Shown one piece after another: positions 53,223 through 61,325 of a DNA stretch of 64,000 nt. Origin of the DNA: Lachnospiraceae bacterium UBA3316 (GTDB taxonomy: Bacteria > Bacillota > Clostridia > Lachnospirales > Lachnospiraceae); contig DESK01000041.1 in the NCBI GenBank assembly GCA_002361955.1, forward strand, positions 32,256 through 96,255, written 5' to 3'. A program made the translations under genes and the position numbers. The notes under the pieces are model-generated. The model ran no database searches. It saw nothing but the letters and a program-made list of their open reading frames with translations, and had not been told where the DNA came from. Positions within the stretch are counted from its first letter, which is position 1; the number at the start of each line of letters is the position of its first letter.

Positions 53223-54221
53223 TCAGGTTTCCTCCTTTGCAAGCTGGTTGATGATATTGGTGTACGAGATATATTCCGGACAGATGGCGTCGCACCGGCC
53301 GCACCCCACGCACATCGGAAATCCGAAGCGTTTCTCAAAGTCATAGATTTTGTGCATGACCCTGAACCGCAGCCGTTCACTCTGCTTTTTGCGGAAACTG
53401 TTCCCGCCGGCAATATCCGTGTATCCGTCAACCTGACAGGAAGCCCATACTCTCCGGCGCTCCCCCACATTTGCGTTGTCCCGGTACAAGATATCCTGCA
53501 TCGTAAAGCAGGTGCAGGTCGGACAGACAAAATTGCAGCGCCCGCAGCCAATGCAGCGGCTGCCGTAAGACTCCCAGATGGGATTTTGAAAGCTTTCAAC
53601 CGACAGCTTCCGGGGCAGCGTGACTTTTTCCTTATTTTCTGTCACAGAGTCTGGCTGTACGTCGCAGACGGTGCCTTCCGCTTCCGCAAAATAAGGCTGA
53701 AGCTCTTCGGATTTGCAGTCTGCCCACAGGCTGCTGCCGGACAGCTTCAGATAAAGGTCGTACTGCTCTGACCGGTTCGTATCCATACTGGCACAGAAAC
53801 CGGTATCACAGGTTTCCCAGCAGCCCATCAGCACGAAGCGGGCTTTCTCCCGCAGGCGGCTGTAATAAAAATCCTCCGCGCCGTTCTTTAGATAAATCGT
53901 ATCCAGCCTTTTTACAGCATGGAGATCGCAGCTCCGTAAAAATATCAGCAGCTTCTTTTCCGGGCAGGGCGGAACGGTTGTTTCCCCTTCTGTAAAATAA
54001 AAGAGGACTTCATTGATTGCCAGCAGCGCTTCTTTAAAGGAGTAGTCCGACCGGCGGTTCCATTCGATTTCATCAAGGTCAGTGATTTTTCCATAACGGA
54101 TGATATCCGTGTCAGAAAAGCACCCATCCCCAGCGAAAAGCTTTGGCGCATAAATCGTATAGTTTTGTTTAAGACGGGCAAACAGCCTGTCTGCTTTTTG
54201 GCGAGGTATCTGGTATCCCAT
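53223..54221 (-). CDS. asrA: Anaerobic sulfite reductase subunit A
   Basis: 332-residue iron-sulfur subunit. It shows two cluster motifs, CIGCGRCNFVCPTC (about 225) and CVGCGRCDAICPEY (about 310), and earlier cysteines in MGCWETCDTGFC. First gene of the operon; a Crp/Fnr-type operator and TATAAT lie directly upstream. Confidence 0.95.
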   Translation of the reverse strand: MGYQIPRQKADRLFARLKQNYTIYAPKLFAGDGCFSDTDIIRYGKITDLDEIEWNRRSDYSFKEALLAINEVLFYFTEGETTVPPCPEKKLLIFLRSCDLHAVKRLDTIYLKNGAEDFYYSRLREKARFVLMGCWETCDTGFCASMDTNRSEQYDLYLKLSGSSLWADCKSEELQPYFAEAEGTVCDVQPDSVTENKEKVTLPRKLSVESFQNPIWESYGSRCIGCGRCNFVCPTCTCFTMQDILYRDNANVGERRRVWASCQVDGYTDIAGGNSFRKKQSERLRFRVMHKIYDFEKRFGFPMCVGCGRCDAICPEYISYTNIINQLAKEET

Positions 54222-54261
54222 AGCTTCGCTCCCTTTCCTGTTTTATATTTTTCGTGCTTTT

Positions 54262-54309
54262 ATTATAAAAAAGGGCAAAAAAATATTCCGTGATGATTGT
54301 CACGGAATA
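54262..54309 (-). promoter_or_regulatory. asrABC promoter with Crp/Fnr-type palindrome at -41.5
   Basis: Minus strand: TATAAT at 54267-54262, start near 54255. The palindrome ATATTCCGTGA, six bases, TCACGGAATAT (54284-54309) includes GTGA-N6-TCAC (54290-54303), the half-site spacing of Crp/Fnr sites. Its centre is 41.5 bp upstream of the predicted start, the class II activator position. No good -35 box is present, which fits activator dependence. The same bases followed by seven T residues form a terminator for the regulator gene that ends at 54317. Confidence 0.75.
54284..54309 (-). terminator. Terminator of the 54317 regulator gene (shared with asr operator)
   Basis: Minus strand: ATATTCCGTGA, CAATCA, TCACGGAATAT, then TTTTTT. 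A perfect 11-bp stem with U-run just behind the regulator stop codon. Confidence 0.85.
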
Positions 54310-54316
54310 TCAAAAA

Positions 54317-55015
54317 TCATGTTCTTACGAAAGAACCGTTTTTGTAAAACAAAGCCATTTTTTCTGCATCTAAGATGTATATCTTTTTCTTTTCGATCAA
54401 TATCAGCCCGAAATCTGCCAGTTTCCGGCAGACACGGGAGGCGGTCTCCCTCGGAACTCCCAACAGGTCCGCAAGGAAAGTAATGCTTAAATCCATATCG
54501 ATCAAAATGCCTTTGTCTGTCCGGATGCCATAATCCCTCGCCAGCTTCCAGAGCTTGGAAGCCAGCTTGCGTTCCAGGTAAATGCTTCCTACCGTATTTT
54601 TCAGCTGGTGTTCCAGACGCCATATTTTCCGCTCCTGATATTGCAGGAGGGCTTTCGTCAGCTGAAAATCCTGTTCCATCAGGGAAAGAAGAATTTCCCT
54701 GCGTATGACATAAAAAGAACAGCGCTCGATCGTTTCACAAAAAATGGTATTGCTGTTCCAGGCAAGGCTCTCATTGGCAATATGGTTCTTTCCGAGAATG
54801 AACAGGGTTTTCTTTTTTCCGCATTTTGTCAGATTGTAAATCTGGACTTTCCCTTTCAGGATAAAAAATATATTGGAGTTATCTTCCGCTGCCCGCAGGC
54901 AGAGATGTCCTTTTGGGTAGGAAGTTATTTTCCCATGCTGCATAAAATGCAGGCGGGTGTCGGGGCTGCTTTCTTTCAGCACCCATAATTGTTCCAGGCT
55001 TTTGTATGATTCCAT
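54317..55015 (-). CDS. Crp/Fnr-family regulator, probable asr activator
   Basis: 232 residues from the ATG at 55015 (AAAGGAG, 8 nt before). N-terminal effector domain (AAEDNSNIFFILKGKVQIYNL, about 40-130) without a cluster of Cys, a dimerisation helix, and a C-terminal winged HTH (SITFLADLLGVPRETASRVCRKLADFGLI). It is directly upstream of asrA on the same strand and a Crp/Fnr-type site lies in between, so it is the best candidate for an activator of sulfite reduction. Confidence 0.9.
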   Translation of the reverse strand: MESYKSLEQLWVLKESSPDTRLHFMQHGKITSYPKGHLCLRAAEDNSNIFFILKGKVQIYNLTKCGKKKTLFILGKNHIANESLAWNSNTIFCETIERCSFYVIRREILLSLMEQDFQLTKALLQYQERKIWRLEHQLKNTVGSIYLERKLASKLWKLARDYGIRTDKGILIDMDLSITFLADLLGVPRETASRVCRKLADFGLILIEKKKIYILDAEKMALFYKNGSFVRT

Positions 55016-55149
55016 CGGAGGTTCTCCTTTGACCGTTTCTCCCATTGTAGCATAGTTTCACTAAAATGGCTGCAAAATTGCAGATAGGACTTTGAAAAGC
55101 TACGGGTAATTTGGAGCGGAGTATGGAATCTATGCTTGCGTTCACTGCC

Positions 55150-55160
55150 GTTATTCCGTA
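55150..55160 (+). promoter_or_regulatory. Possible promoter of the pyridoxal kinase gene
   Basis: A TATAAT box at about 55155-55160 with a weak TTGCGT 17 bp earlier. The transcript leader to the gene would be about 125 nt. Confidence 0.4.
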
Positions 55161-55290
55161 TAATAGACAAAAATATTTTTCGTAACATACCACAATGCTT
55201 TGAAAGGAAGCTTCTGTGTGTGAAAAATATTCAGGACCAAAGTGGTAAACAGATTTGCCATGCTATGCTTGGCTGGGGAGGGAATGGAAC

Positions 55291-56133
55291 ATAAAAAAAA
55301 ATATTCTTTTGATCAACGATTTGCCCGGATACGGGAAGGTTGCTTTGGCCGCAATGTTCCCGGTTTTGTCGCACATGGGATACAGCGCATATAATCTGCC
55401 GACAGCGCTGGTTTCTAATACGCTTGACTATGGAAAATTTGAGATTCTGGATACAACAGACTATATGAAAAACACAGTAGAGGTGTGGGAGCAGCTGGGC
55501 TTTTCCTTTGGATGTATTGCTACAGGTTTCATCGTGTCGGAAGAACAGGTACGGCTGATTACGGATTATATCGCGAGACAGCGTAAAAAGGACAAAGAGC
55601 TTTATGTGGTGGTTGATCCAATCATGGGAGACGACGGTGTGCTGTACAATGGGATTGACAGCCGGGTAGTATCTTACATGCGCAGGCTGGTCGGCGAGGC
55701 AGACGTCATGATCCCTAATTTTACGGAAGCGGCATTTTTGTCCGGATGCTATCTGGGCAAGGAAACATTAAATAGCGATGAAATACAGCACTTACTGAAA
55801 GAGTTAAGGAAAATGACGGAGGGTTCCGTTGTGGTCACAAGTATTGCGGAAACCGGGACAGGGCGGCATCTGGTCTGCGGATATGACAGGAAGGAGGATG
55901 AATATTTTACGATTCCTTATCAGTATATTCCTGTAAGGTTCCCGGGAACAGGAGATATTTTTTCTGCAGTTTTGACAGGAAATCTTTTGGGTGGCGCGCA
56001 GCTCTCCAAGGCGGTAAAAAACGCTATGGATTCTGTGGAAATTTTGATAAAAGCAAATGCGGATAACCAGGATAAGTACAGGGGGATTCCCGTAGAGGAA
56101 GATTTATCCTTACTCCCGCGGGCAACGAGGTAA
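55291..56133 (+). CDS. pdxY: Pyridoxal/pyridoxamine kinase-like protein with unclear start
   Basis: Phosphorylates pyridoxal-type vitamers (PLP salvage), ribokinase fold. About 281 residues: LLINDLPGYGKVALAAM near the start, VVVDPIMGDDGVLYNG, and the phosphate-binding GTGDIFSAVLTGNLLG. No canonical start codon is well placed: the ATG behind GGGAGG (55284) is out of frame because of a 9-A tract (55293-55301). In frame only ATA (55291) or a distant TTG (55255, no ribosome site) exist. A slip of one A would restore the reading MEHKKNILLI. Confidence 0.8.
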   Translation: MKKNILLINDLPGYGKVALAAMFPVLSHMGYSAYNLPTALVSNTLDYGKFEILDTTDYMKNTVEVWEQLGFSFGCIATGFIVSEEQVRLITDYIARQRKKDKELYVVVDPIMGDDGVLYNGIDSRVVSYMRRLVGEADVMIPNFTEAAFLSGCYLGKETLNSDEIQHLLKELRKMTEGSVVVTSIAETGTGRHLVCGYDRKEDEYFTIPYQYIPVRFPGTGDIFSAVLTGNLLGGAQLSKAVKNAMDSVEILIKANADNQDKYRGIPVEEDLSLLPRATR

Positions 56134-56228
56134 GTTCCTTTCCCCCACGAGCATTTGGCGAATGCCGCGGGAGCAAAATCCATGTTGCATGCCGCGGGGA
56201 GTTTGATTGAAAACGGAGGTTTAGGAGT

Positions 56229-56495
56229 ATGGCAAAAAGACCGAAAATCAGGATTACTTTAATAGGCAGGAAGGGAGAACACGGATGCCACCGGGGACAT
56301 AAGGTGGGGGATTGTTTTGATTTTGACACAGAAAGAGGAAACCTATGCCCGATGGCATGCCATGTTGCCTTTCCTTATATTGATATCCTTCGTTATGGCG
56401 GCAGTATTCCGGGGCAGAAAGAAGGGACAGCGGTCTTTTGCTGCCCCGATGTGGATACCATCAATGTTTTCAAGATTGAGAAGATAGATGAATAA
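56229..56495 (+). CDS. TIGR04076 family small protein
   Basis: 88 residues with conserved cysteines: HGCHRGHKVGD, GNLCPMACHVAFP and VFCCPDVD, likely a metal site. AACGGAGG stands 12 nt before the ATG. Family function not known. It follows the kinase gene by 95 bp in the same direction. Confidence 0.85.
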   Translation: MAKRPKIRITLIGRKGEHGCHRGHKVGDCFDFDTERGNLCPMACHVAFPYIDILRYGGSIPGQKEGTAVFCCPDVDTINVFKIEKIDE

Positions 56496-56512
56496 GACGC
56501 CTGCGGACATAC

Positions 56513-56571
56513 AAAAACACCCTTGGCAGAAGCAATGTTTTTGCATTTGAATGCTGTCAGGGGTGTTTTTT
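56513..56571 (+). terminator. Terminator after the TIGR04076 gene
   Basis: AAAACACCC pairs with GGGTGTTTT and the stem is extended by TGGCAG with CTGTCA (one G-T pair); six T residues follow. It separates this gene from the convergent UPF0303 gene. Confidence 0.8.
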
Positions 56572-56648
56572 CATAAATGCTCTGTCTCGAACGGTTACGT
56601 TTTTTCTTTGGCTCAGGATTTATCCTTTTTGCAGGGTTTCACAACGAC

Positions 56649-57146
56649 CTACATCTCTCCTCTGATGCGGGGCACTTCGTCCACGTGCAGGTAACGGCTG
56701 ATGGCCTTTACGATCAGATCGTGATCGGATACATGATCCAGCCCTGATACGGCTACCGCGCCGATCACGCCGACTTCCTCCACACGGATCGGGAAGCTTC
56801 CTCCGTTGGCGGCATAATTTTTTCCGTCCAGGCCCCAGTCGGCAAGACTTTCTTCATTTTTCCGAAGCATCATATAGGTATGGAGGCTGCTGCGCTCCAG
56901 CATTTTTACAGAGTTTACTTTGCGCTCCATCCATTTTTCGTCGCTGAGGGTGTATCCGTCTGCAGCATATTGGAATACTTTCAGACCATTATTTAAGGTG
57001 ATGCTCACAGCCACCGGCAGCTTCCGGCGCTTCGCTTCTGCCACGATCACATTTCCAAGTTCCCACGCATCCTCATTTGTAAAGTGCGTAAACTGCAAAA
57101 TCTCCTCCTGCATCTCCAGAACCGCAATCAGTTCTTCAAACGTCAT
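56649..57146 (-). CDS. UPF0303 / GlcG-like heme-degrading-domain protein
   Basis: 165 residues from the ATG at 57146 (AGGAGTGATAGGT before it; a GTG three codons earlier overlaps that site). Two-layer fold with AEAKRRKLPVAVSITLN and the glycine-rich GGSFPIRVEEVGVIGAVAVSGL. Family members bind heme or small ligands; the exact role is not known. It follows trpS on the same strand with a hairpin in between. Confidence 0.75.
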   Translation of the reverse strand: MTFEELIAVLEMQEEILQFTHFTNEDAWELGNVIVAEAKRRKLPVAVSITLNNGLKVFQYAADGYTLSDEKWMERKVNSVKMLERSSLHTYMMLRKNEESLADWGLDGKNYAANGGSFPIRVEEVGVIGAVAVSGLDHVSDHDLIVKAISRYLHVDEVPRIRGEM

Positions 57147-57177
57147 ACCTATCACTCCTGTCCTGTTGTGTAATGTG

Positions 57178-57200
57178 GGCGATACGGGTAAGCATCGCCT
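57178..57200 (-). terminator. Weak hairpin after trpS
   Basis: GGCGAT with ATCGCC around a 10-nt loop. No T-run follows; it may only slow transcription into the UPF0303 gene. Confidence 0.4.
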
Positions 57201-57212
57201 GTTTTTAGATCT

Positions 57213-58217
57213 TTACCGTACTCTGTCCGGGAAGCCCACTTTCCGCTGTACCTTCCGCAGAGTCTTTGTGGCATAGTAATTCGCTTTTTCAGCGTTGTTC
57301 TTAATCACGGAATCAATATAAGCCTTGTCCTTTCCAAGCTGCTCCACCCGATCCTGGATCGGTTTTAAAACAGATACGACAGCTTCGCCCACGGCCATTT
57401 TCAGCTCGCCGTAGCCTCTTCCGTCAAACTCCCGCACCGTCTCTTCCGGCGTCTTTCCGGTGCAGGTGCTGTAAATGTCGATCAGGTTTTTAACTCCCGG
57501 CTGCTCATCCCTGTAAAGAATCTGAGCTTCGGAGTCTGTCACGGCCCGCTTGCATTTGCGCATGATCGTATCGTGATCATCCATCAGGTAGATACTGGCG
57601 TTGGGATTCTCGTCAGATTTGGACATTTTCTTTGTGGGATCCTGAAGGCTCATGATTTTCGCCCCTGTCTTGCCGATGTAGGCTTCCGGGATCGTGAACA
57701 CATCGCCATAGATGTTGTTGAACCTCTGGGCAATATCCCTGGTGATTTCCAGATGCTGCATCTGGTCAATGCCAACGGGAACGACATCCGCCTGATACAG
57801 CAGGATATCTGCCGCCATAAGCACCGGGTAGGTGAAAAGTCCCGCATTGATATTATCCGCATGCTTGGCCGATTTGTCTTTAAACTGGGTCATACGATTC
57901 AGTTCGCCCATATAGGTAAAGCAATTTAAGATCCAGGACAGCTCCGCATGGCCGGATACATGGGACTGGTAGTAAATACAGTTCTTTTCCGGATCAAGTC
58001 CTGCTGCAATATAGAGAGTAAGAAGGGCCCTGGCTCTTTTCCTTAAAACGGCAGGATCCTGGCGAACGGTAATGGAATGAAGATCCACCACACTGTAGAA
58101 GCATTCGTACTCATCGCTTAACGTTACCCAGTTTTTCAGGGCTCCCAGATAATTGCCAAGAGTCAGATTTCCCGTGGCCTGCATTCCGCTGAATAATACC
58201 TTTTTATCATTGATCAT
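57213..58217 (-). CDS. trpS: Tryptophanyl-tRNA synthetase
   Basis: 334-residue class I synthetase with the HIGH-like motif GNYLG (after FSGMQATGNLTL) and KMSKS (KKMSKSDENPN). Start MINDKKVLF after GGAGG. The leader is too short for a T-box and none was seen. Promoter TTGACT-17-TAAAAT is upstream. Confidence 0.97.
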   Translation of the reverse strand: MINDKKVLFSGMQATGNLTLGNYLGALKNWVTLSDEYECFYSVVDLHSITVRQDPAVLRKRARALLTLYIAAGLDPEKNCIYYQSHVSGHAELSWILNCFTYMGELNRMTQFKDKSAKHADNINAGLFTYPVLMAADILLYQADVVPVGIDQMQHLEITRDIAQRFNNIYGDVFTIPEAYIGKTGAKIMSLQDPTKKMSKSDENPNASIYLMDDHDTIMRKCKRAVTDSEAQILYRDEQPGVKNLIDIYSTCTGKTPEETVREFDGRGYGELKMAVGEAVVSVLKPIQDRVEQLGKDKAYIDSVIKNNAEKANYYATKTLRKVQRKVGFPDRVR

Positions 58218-58265
58218 TTCTCATTTCCTCCGCTTTCTGCTCCAGATTCAAGTCTTTTGCCCTCT

Positions 58266-58294
58266 ATTTTATCACTGGCATCCAGGAAAGTCAA
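58266..58294 (-). promoter_or_regulatory. Sigma-A promoter of trpS
   Basis: Minus strand: TTGACT (58294-58289), 17-bp spacer, TAAAAT (58271-58266). Confidence 0.85.
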
Positions 58295-58338
58295 TTCTAT
58301 TGAATTTTGCTGTGAAATGCGGTATACTTTTGATTATT

Positions 58339-58347
58339 TGCTATAAT
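58339..58347 (+). promoter_or_regulatory. Extended -10 promoter of luxS
   Basis: TGCTATAAT, a perfect extended -10 box with no recognisable -35; about 24 nt before the ATG. Confidence 0.6.
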
Positions 58348-58370
58348 AACGATAAAGGAGAATCTGTCTT

Positions 58371-58850
58371 ATGGAAAAAATCGCAAGCTTCACGATAGAC
58401 CATATCAAGCTGCAGCCGGGTGTCTATGTATCTCGAAAGGATCACATCGGCGCGGAGACGGTTACGACCTTCGATATCCGCATGACCTCCCCGAATGAGG
58501 AGCCGGTTATGAATACGGCGGAGGTACACACCATCGAACATCTGGCAGCCACGTTTTTAAGAAACCATCCGGCATTCGGAAACCGCATTGTCTATTTCGG
58601 GCCGATGGGCTGCCGCACAGGCTTTTATCTGCTGCTGGCAGGCGATTACTGCTCGAAGGATATCATCCCTCTTTTGACAGAAATGTTTACGTTCATCCGG
58701 GATTACGTCGGAGAAGTTCCTGGAGCTTCGCCTAAGGACTGCGGCAACTATCTGGACATGAACCTGCCGATGGCCAAGTATCTGGCGGGGAAATACCTGC
58801 GAGAGGTGCTGGATGGCATCACGGAAGATCGTCTGGTCTACCCCGTATAA
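58371..58850 (+). CDS. luxS: S-ribosylhomocysteine lyase LuxS
   Basis: Makes homocysteine and the autoinducer-2 precursor from S-ribosylhomocysteine. 159 residues with the metal-binding HTIEH (about 51-55), the catalytic Cys in MGCRTGFY and the third metal ligand Cys in SPKDCGNY. Complete. Confidence 0.97.
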   Translation: MEKIASFTIDHIKLQPGVYVSRKDHIGAETVTTFDIRMTSPNEEPVMNTAEVHTIEHLAATFLRNHPAFGNRIVYFGPMGCRTGFYLLLAGDYCSKDIIPLLTEMFTFIRDYVGEVPGASPKDCGNYLDMNLPMAKYLAGKYLREVLDGITEDRLVYPV

Positions 58851-58856
58851 GTGTAA

Positions 58857-58906
58857 AAAGCAGCCTGCAGACACGTCGTATAGCACGATTGTCTGCAGGC
58901 TGTTTT
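58857..58906. terminator. Strong terminator between luxS and DUF5662
   Basis: AGCAGCCTGCAGACA pairs perfectly over 13 bp with TGTCTGCAGGCTG, followed by TTTT; serves both convergent genes. Confidence 0.9.
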
Positions 58907-58914
58907 ATATGTCT

Positions 58915-59460
58915 TTATTTCTGGTTCTTCAGATATTTCTCCCGCACGAACCAGAAAAGGGCGTCCTCTCCCTTTTCATCTAAAATCCGCAGAAGGCCTT
59001 CCAGCTCCCTGGCCGTATCACGGTGCATCAGGTAGTGGTTTTTCCCTCGCAGATAATATTCCAGAGGATCGTGGTCTGTATAGGATGCGCCGTTGTAGAC
59101 TTTTGAAGCAGCGATGCGGTCCATCAGCATTTCTGCTACATATTTCCGGGGCATCCGCACTCCCGCCATGGGTACCGTATTAGACTCCAGGCAATAATCC
59201 GTCCAGTATTCAAAGTGATGCTTATTTCGTCCCTTGTGGTGCAGCCAGGCGGCAGAATAGCCGTATTTCTCCCTTTCCGCATTGTTTGGGCTGCGTGTTC
59301 CCTGGTAATACCGGCAGCCTACCAGAAATTCAGAGGGAGAATACTTTGACAGGTCGTGAAGCAGTCCCTGGCGGTACAGTCCCACCCGAAAGCAGCCTTC
59401 CATAACAAGGAGCTTGTGTTTGGTAATCGTCTTTAAATGGCCGATGGCTCCTTCTAACAT
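58915..59460 (-). CDS. DUF5662 family protein
   Basis: 181 residues from the ATG at 59460 (AAGAAGGT before it). It has HD-like elements (HDLSKYSPSEF near the start and HHKGRNKHHFEYW in the middle), suggestive of a metal-dependent phosphohydrolase-type fold, though this is inference. It starts four bases after the stop of the GlgX-like gene and is therefore co-translated. Confidence 0.8.
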   Translation of the reverse strand: MLEGAIGHLKTITKHKLLVMEGCFRVGLYRQGLLHDLSKYSPSEFLVGCRYYQGTRSPNNAEREKYGYSAAWLHHKGRNKHHFEYWTDYCLESNTVPMAGVRMPRKYVAEMLMDRIAASKVYNGASYTDHDPLEYYLRGKNHYLMHRDTARELEGLLRILDEKGEDALFWFVREKYLKNQK

Positions 59461-59464
59461 TTTT

Positions 59465-61312
59465 TTACCTTCTTCCCAATAATACTTTGATCGTGCGCCC
59501 CGGTACCATAAAGGTTTTCTGTCCGGAGTGCACAGGACCTGCATCGCCCTCGTACACGCCCACTGCGCTATCAATCTCCTCATGCCATTCCATATCCTCC
59601 GGCAGATTTGGCAGGGCAAACTCATGCTCGTCCCAATGGAGGTTGTAGGCCACATAGATAAAATTCTCTTCTCCGGCGTACTGGCCGCAGTACATCACGC
59701 CAACCTCCCGGTTGTCATTCTCAAATTCCCCGTACCATGCCCGGCTGCAGTGGTAGGATAAATCGGGATAGCCACAGGACAGGGTATCCATCACCTTGAG
59801 TTCCTGGGGCATATGCAGGATCCGGTGGGCTTTCCTGAACGCAAGGACCTGGCGCACAAAAGTTGTCAGATTTGCATTTTTCTTCGCCGCCTGCCAGTTT
59901 GTCCAGGAAACCTCGTTGTCCAGACAGTAGGGATTATTATTTCCGCCCTGGGAATTTCCAAACTCATCTCCCGCCTGCAGCATGGGCGTACCGTTTGCCA
60001 GCAGAAGCATCAGGATGGCATTTCTGACCTGCCGTTCCCGGAGCTCCAGAATCTTCTTCTTTCTGGTTGGGCCTTCTACGCCGCAGTTCCAGCTCAGATT
60101 GTTCTCCGGGCCATCATGGTTCTGCTCGCCGTTCTCCTCGTTGTGCTTTTCATTGTAGCTCACGGTATCCATCAGGGTAAAGCCGTCATGGCCGGCCACA
60201 TAGTTGATTACGCCTGAATGGGAGGGATTTCTGCGTATCCGCCAGGTGAACGCGCAAAGCTGCTGATTGTCCCCCTTTAACAGACTCCTGATTGTCTCCA
60301 TAAAGCCTGCGTCCAGCTGAGCCAGGTTCCTGTAATGGGGAGCCTTTCCCTCCGGGTAAATTTCTCCCGTGGAGAAATATCCGGCAATCAGCTTTACATC
60401 GGCGAACAGGGGATCCTTTGCCAGAAGTCCTGCGAGGCTGTCGCATCCCACTAAGTGGAAACCGTCAATATGATACTCGGAAACCCAATAGGCCAGGCAA
60501 TCCGTCGCAGTCCGGAAGTCTGTCTCCGGCGGAAAGAAAAACTCCATCAACACTTCAATGCCGTTTTGGTGCAGCGTTAAGACCATATCTTTCATTTCCT
60601 TCACCGGGTCATTTCCCGACGCGAAGGACTCTTTTGGCGCAAAATACCAGCCTTTCTCATATCCCCAGAAATTGATTCTGGCTGGTTTATCCTCCAAAAC
60701 CTCCCGGTAATCTACTGTCATGGCTCCACGGCGTTTGCTGATCTCATCAAACTCGTAGGCTGGCATCAGCTTTACCTGGTTAATGCCGAGCTCCCTCAGA
60801 TACTGCGCTTTCTCTGCTACGCCCCGGAAGGTACCTTTGTGGCGCACCCGGGAATTGGCCTGCATGGTAAACCCACGCACATGAAGGCAATACATTACCG
60901 CATCCTCATAGGGAATCCGCAGAGGCGCGTCTCCCTTCCAGTCGTAGGTTCCAAAGGAAAAGCCGCACCGGATCTGATGGCCGTCCGCATTTTCCACCAC
61001 CTCTCCGAAATGTTTTCTTCCCCGGATCAGGTCTGCGCAGGGATCCTGAATCACTTTTTTGCCCACACGGTAATTATACTCACAGCTTCTCCAATCGATA
61101 TTTTCTACCTTGACAGCGTAAATGTTTCCCATTACCTGCTTGTCGTTCATAGGGATCTCATGAATGACCTCATCCGTCCCGCGCTTATACAGCAGCAGGG
61201 ATGTGTCCTCCGGCTTTTCAAGGGCTGCCTGAAACAGGATCCCATCCGGCCGCTTTGTTATGCCCATCCGGCCGATTTCCGTACAGTGTTTCTCTCGAAT
61301 ATTCCCCAGCAT
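59465..61312 (-). CDS. GlgX/TreX-like GH13 protein lacking catalytic residues
   Basis: 615 residues of the glycogen-debranching (GH13_11) family: N-terminal beta-sandwich (1-130), the barrel with SWNCGVEGPT and NNNPYCLDNEVSW, and a C-terminal beta domain. Region IV is kept (GHDGF, Asp376) but the nucleophile Asp is Val288 (DGFHLV, usually DGFRFD) and the acid Glu is Gly311 (LIAGYF, usually LIAEPW). Region I (DVVYNH) is also changed. It is expected not to cut glucans. The ATG at 61312 is used; TTG is an alternative. Confidence 0.8.
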   Translation of the reverse strand: MLGNIREKHCTEIGRMGITKRPDGILFQAALEKPEDTSLLLYKRGTDEVIHEIPMNDKQVMGNIYAVKVENIDWRSCEYNYRVGKKVIQDPCADLIRGRKHFGEVVENADGHQIRCGFSFGTYDWKGDAPLRIPYEDAVMYCLHVRGFTMQANSRVRHKGTFRGVAEKAQYLRELGINQVKLMPAYEFDEISKRRGAMTVDYREVLEDKPARINFWGYEKGWYFAPKESFASGNDPVKEMKDMVLTLHQNGIEVLMEFFFPPETDFRTATDCLAYWVSEYHIDGFHLVGCDSLAGLLAKDPLFADVKLIAGYFSTGEIYPEGKAPHYRNLAQLDAGFMETIRSLLKGDNQQLCAFTWRIRRNPSHSGVINYVAGHDGFTLMDTVSYNEKHNEENGEQNHDGPENNLSWNCGVEGPTRKKKILELRERQVRNAILMLLLANGTPMLQAGDEFGNSQGGNNNPYCLDNEVSWTNWQAAKKNANLTTFVRQVLAFRKAHRILHMPQELKVMDTLSCGYPDLSYHCSRAWYGEFENDNREVGVMYCGQYAGEENFIYVAYNLHWDEHEFALPNLPEDMEWHEEIDSAVGVYEGDAGPVHSGQKTFMVPGRTIKVLLGRR

Positions 61313-61325
61313 TTCTCTTTTCAAT

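Noticed and set aside
58218..58294. T-box in front of trpS
   Set aside because: Only about 45 nt lie between the promoter and the start codon, and no T-box sequence is present.
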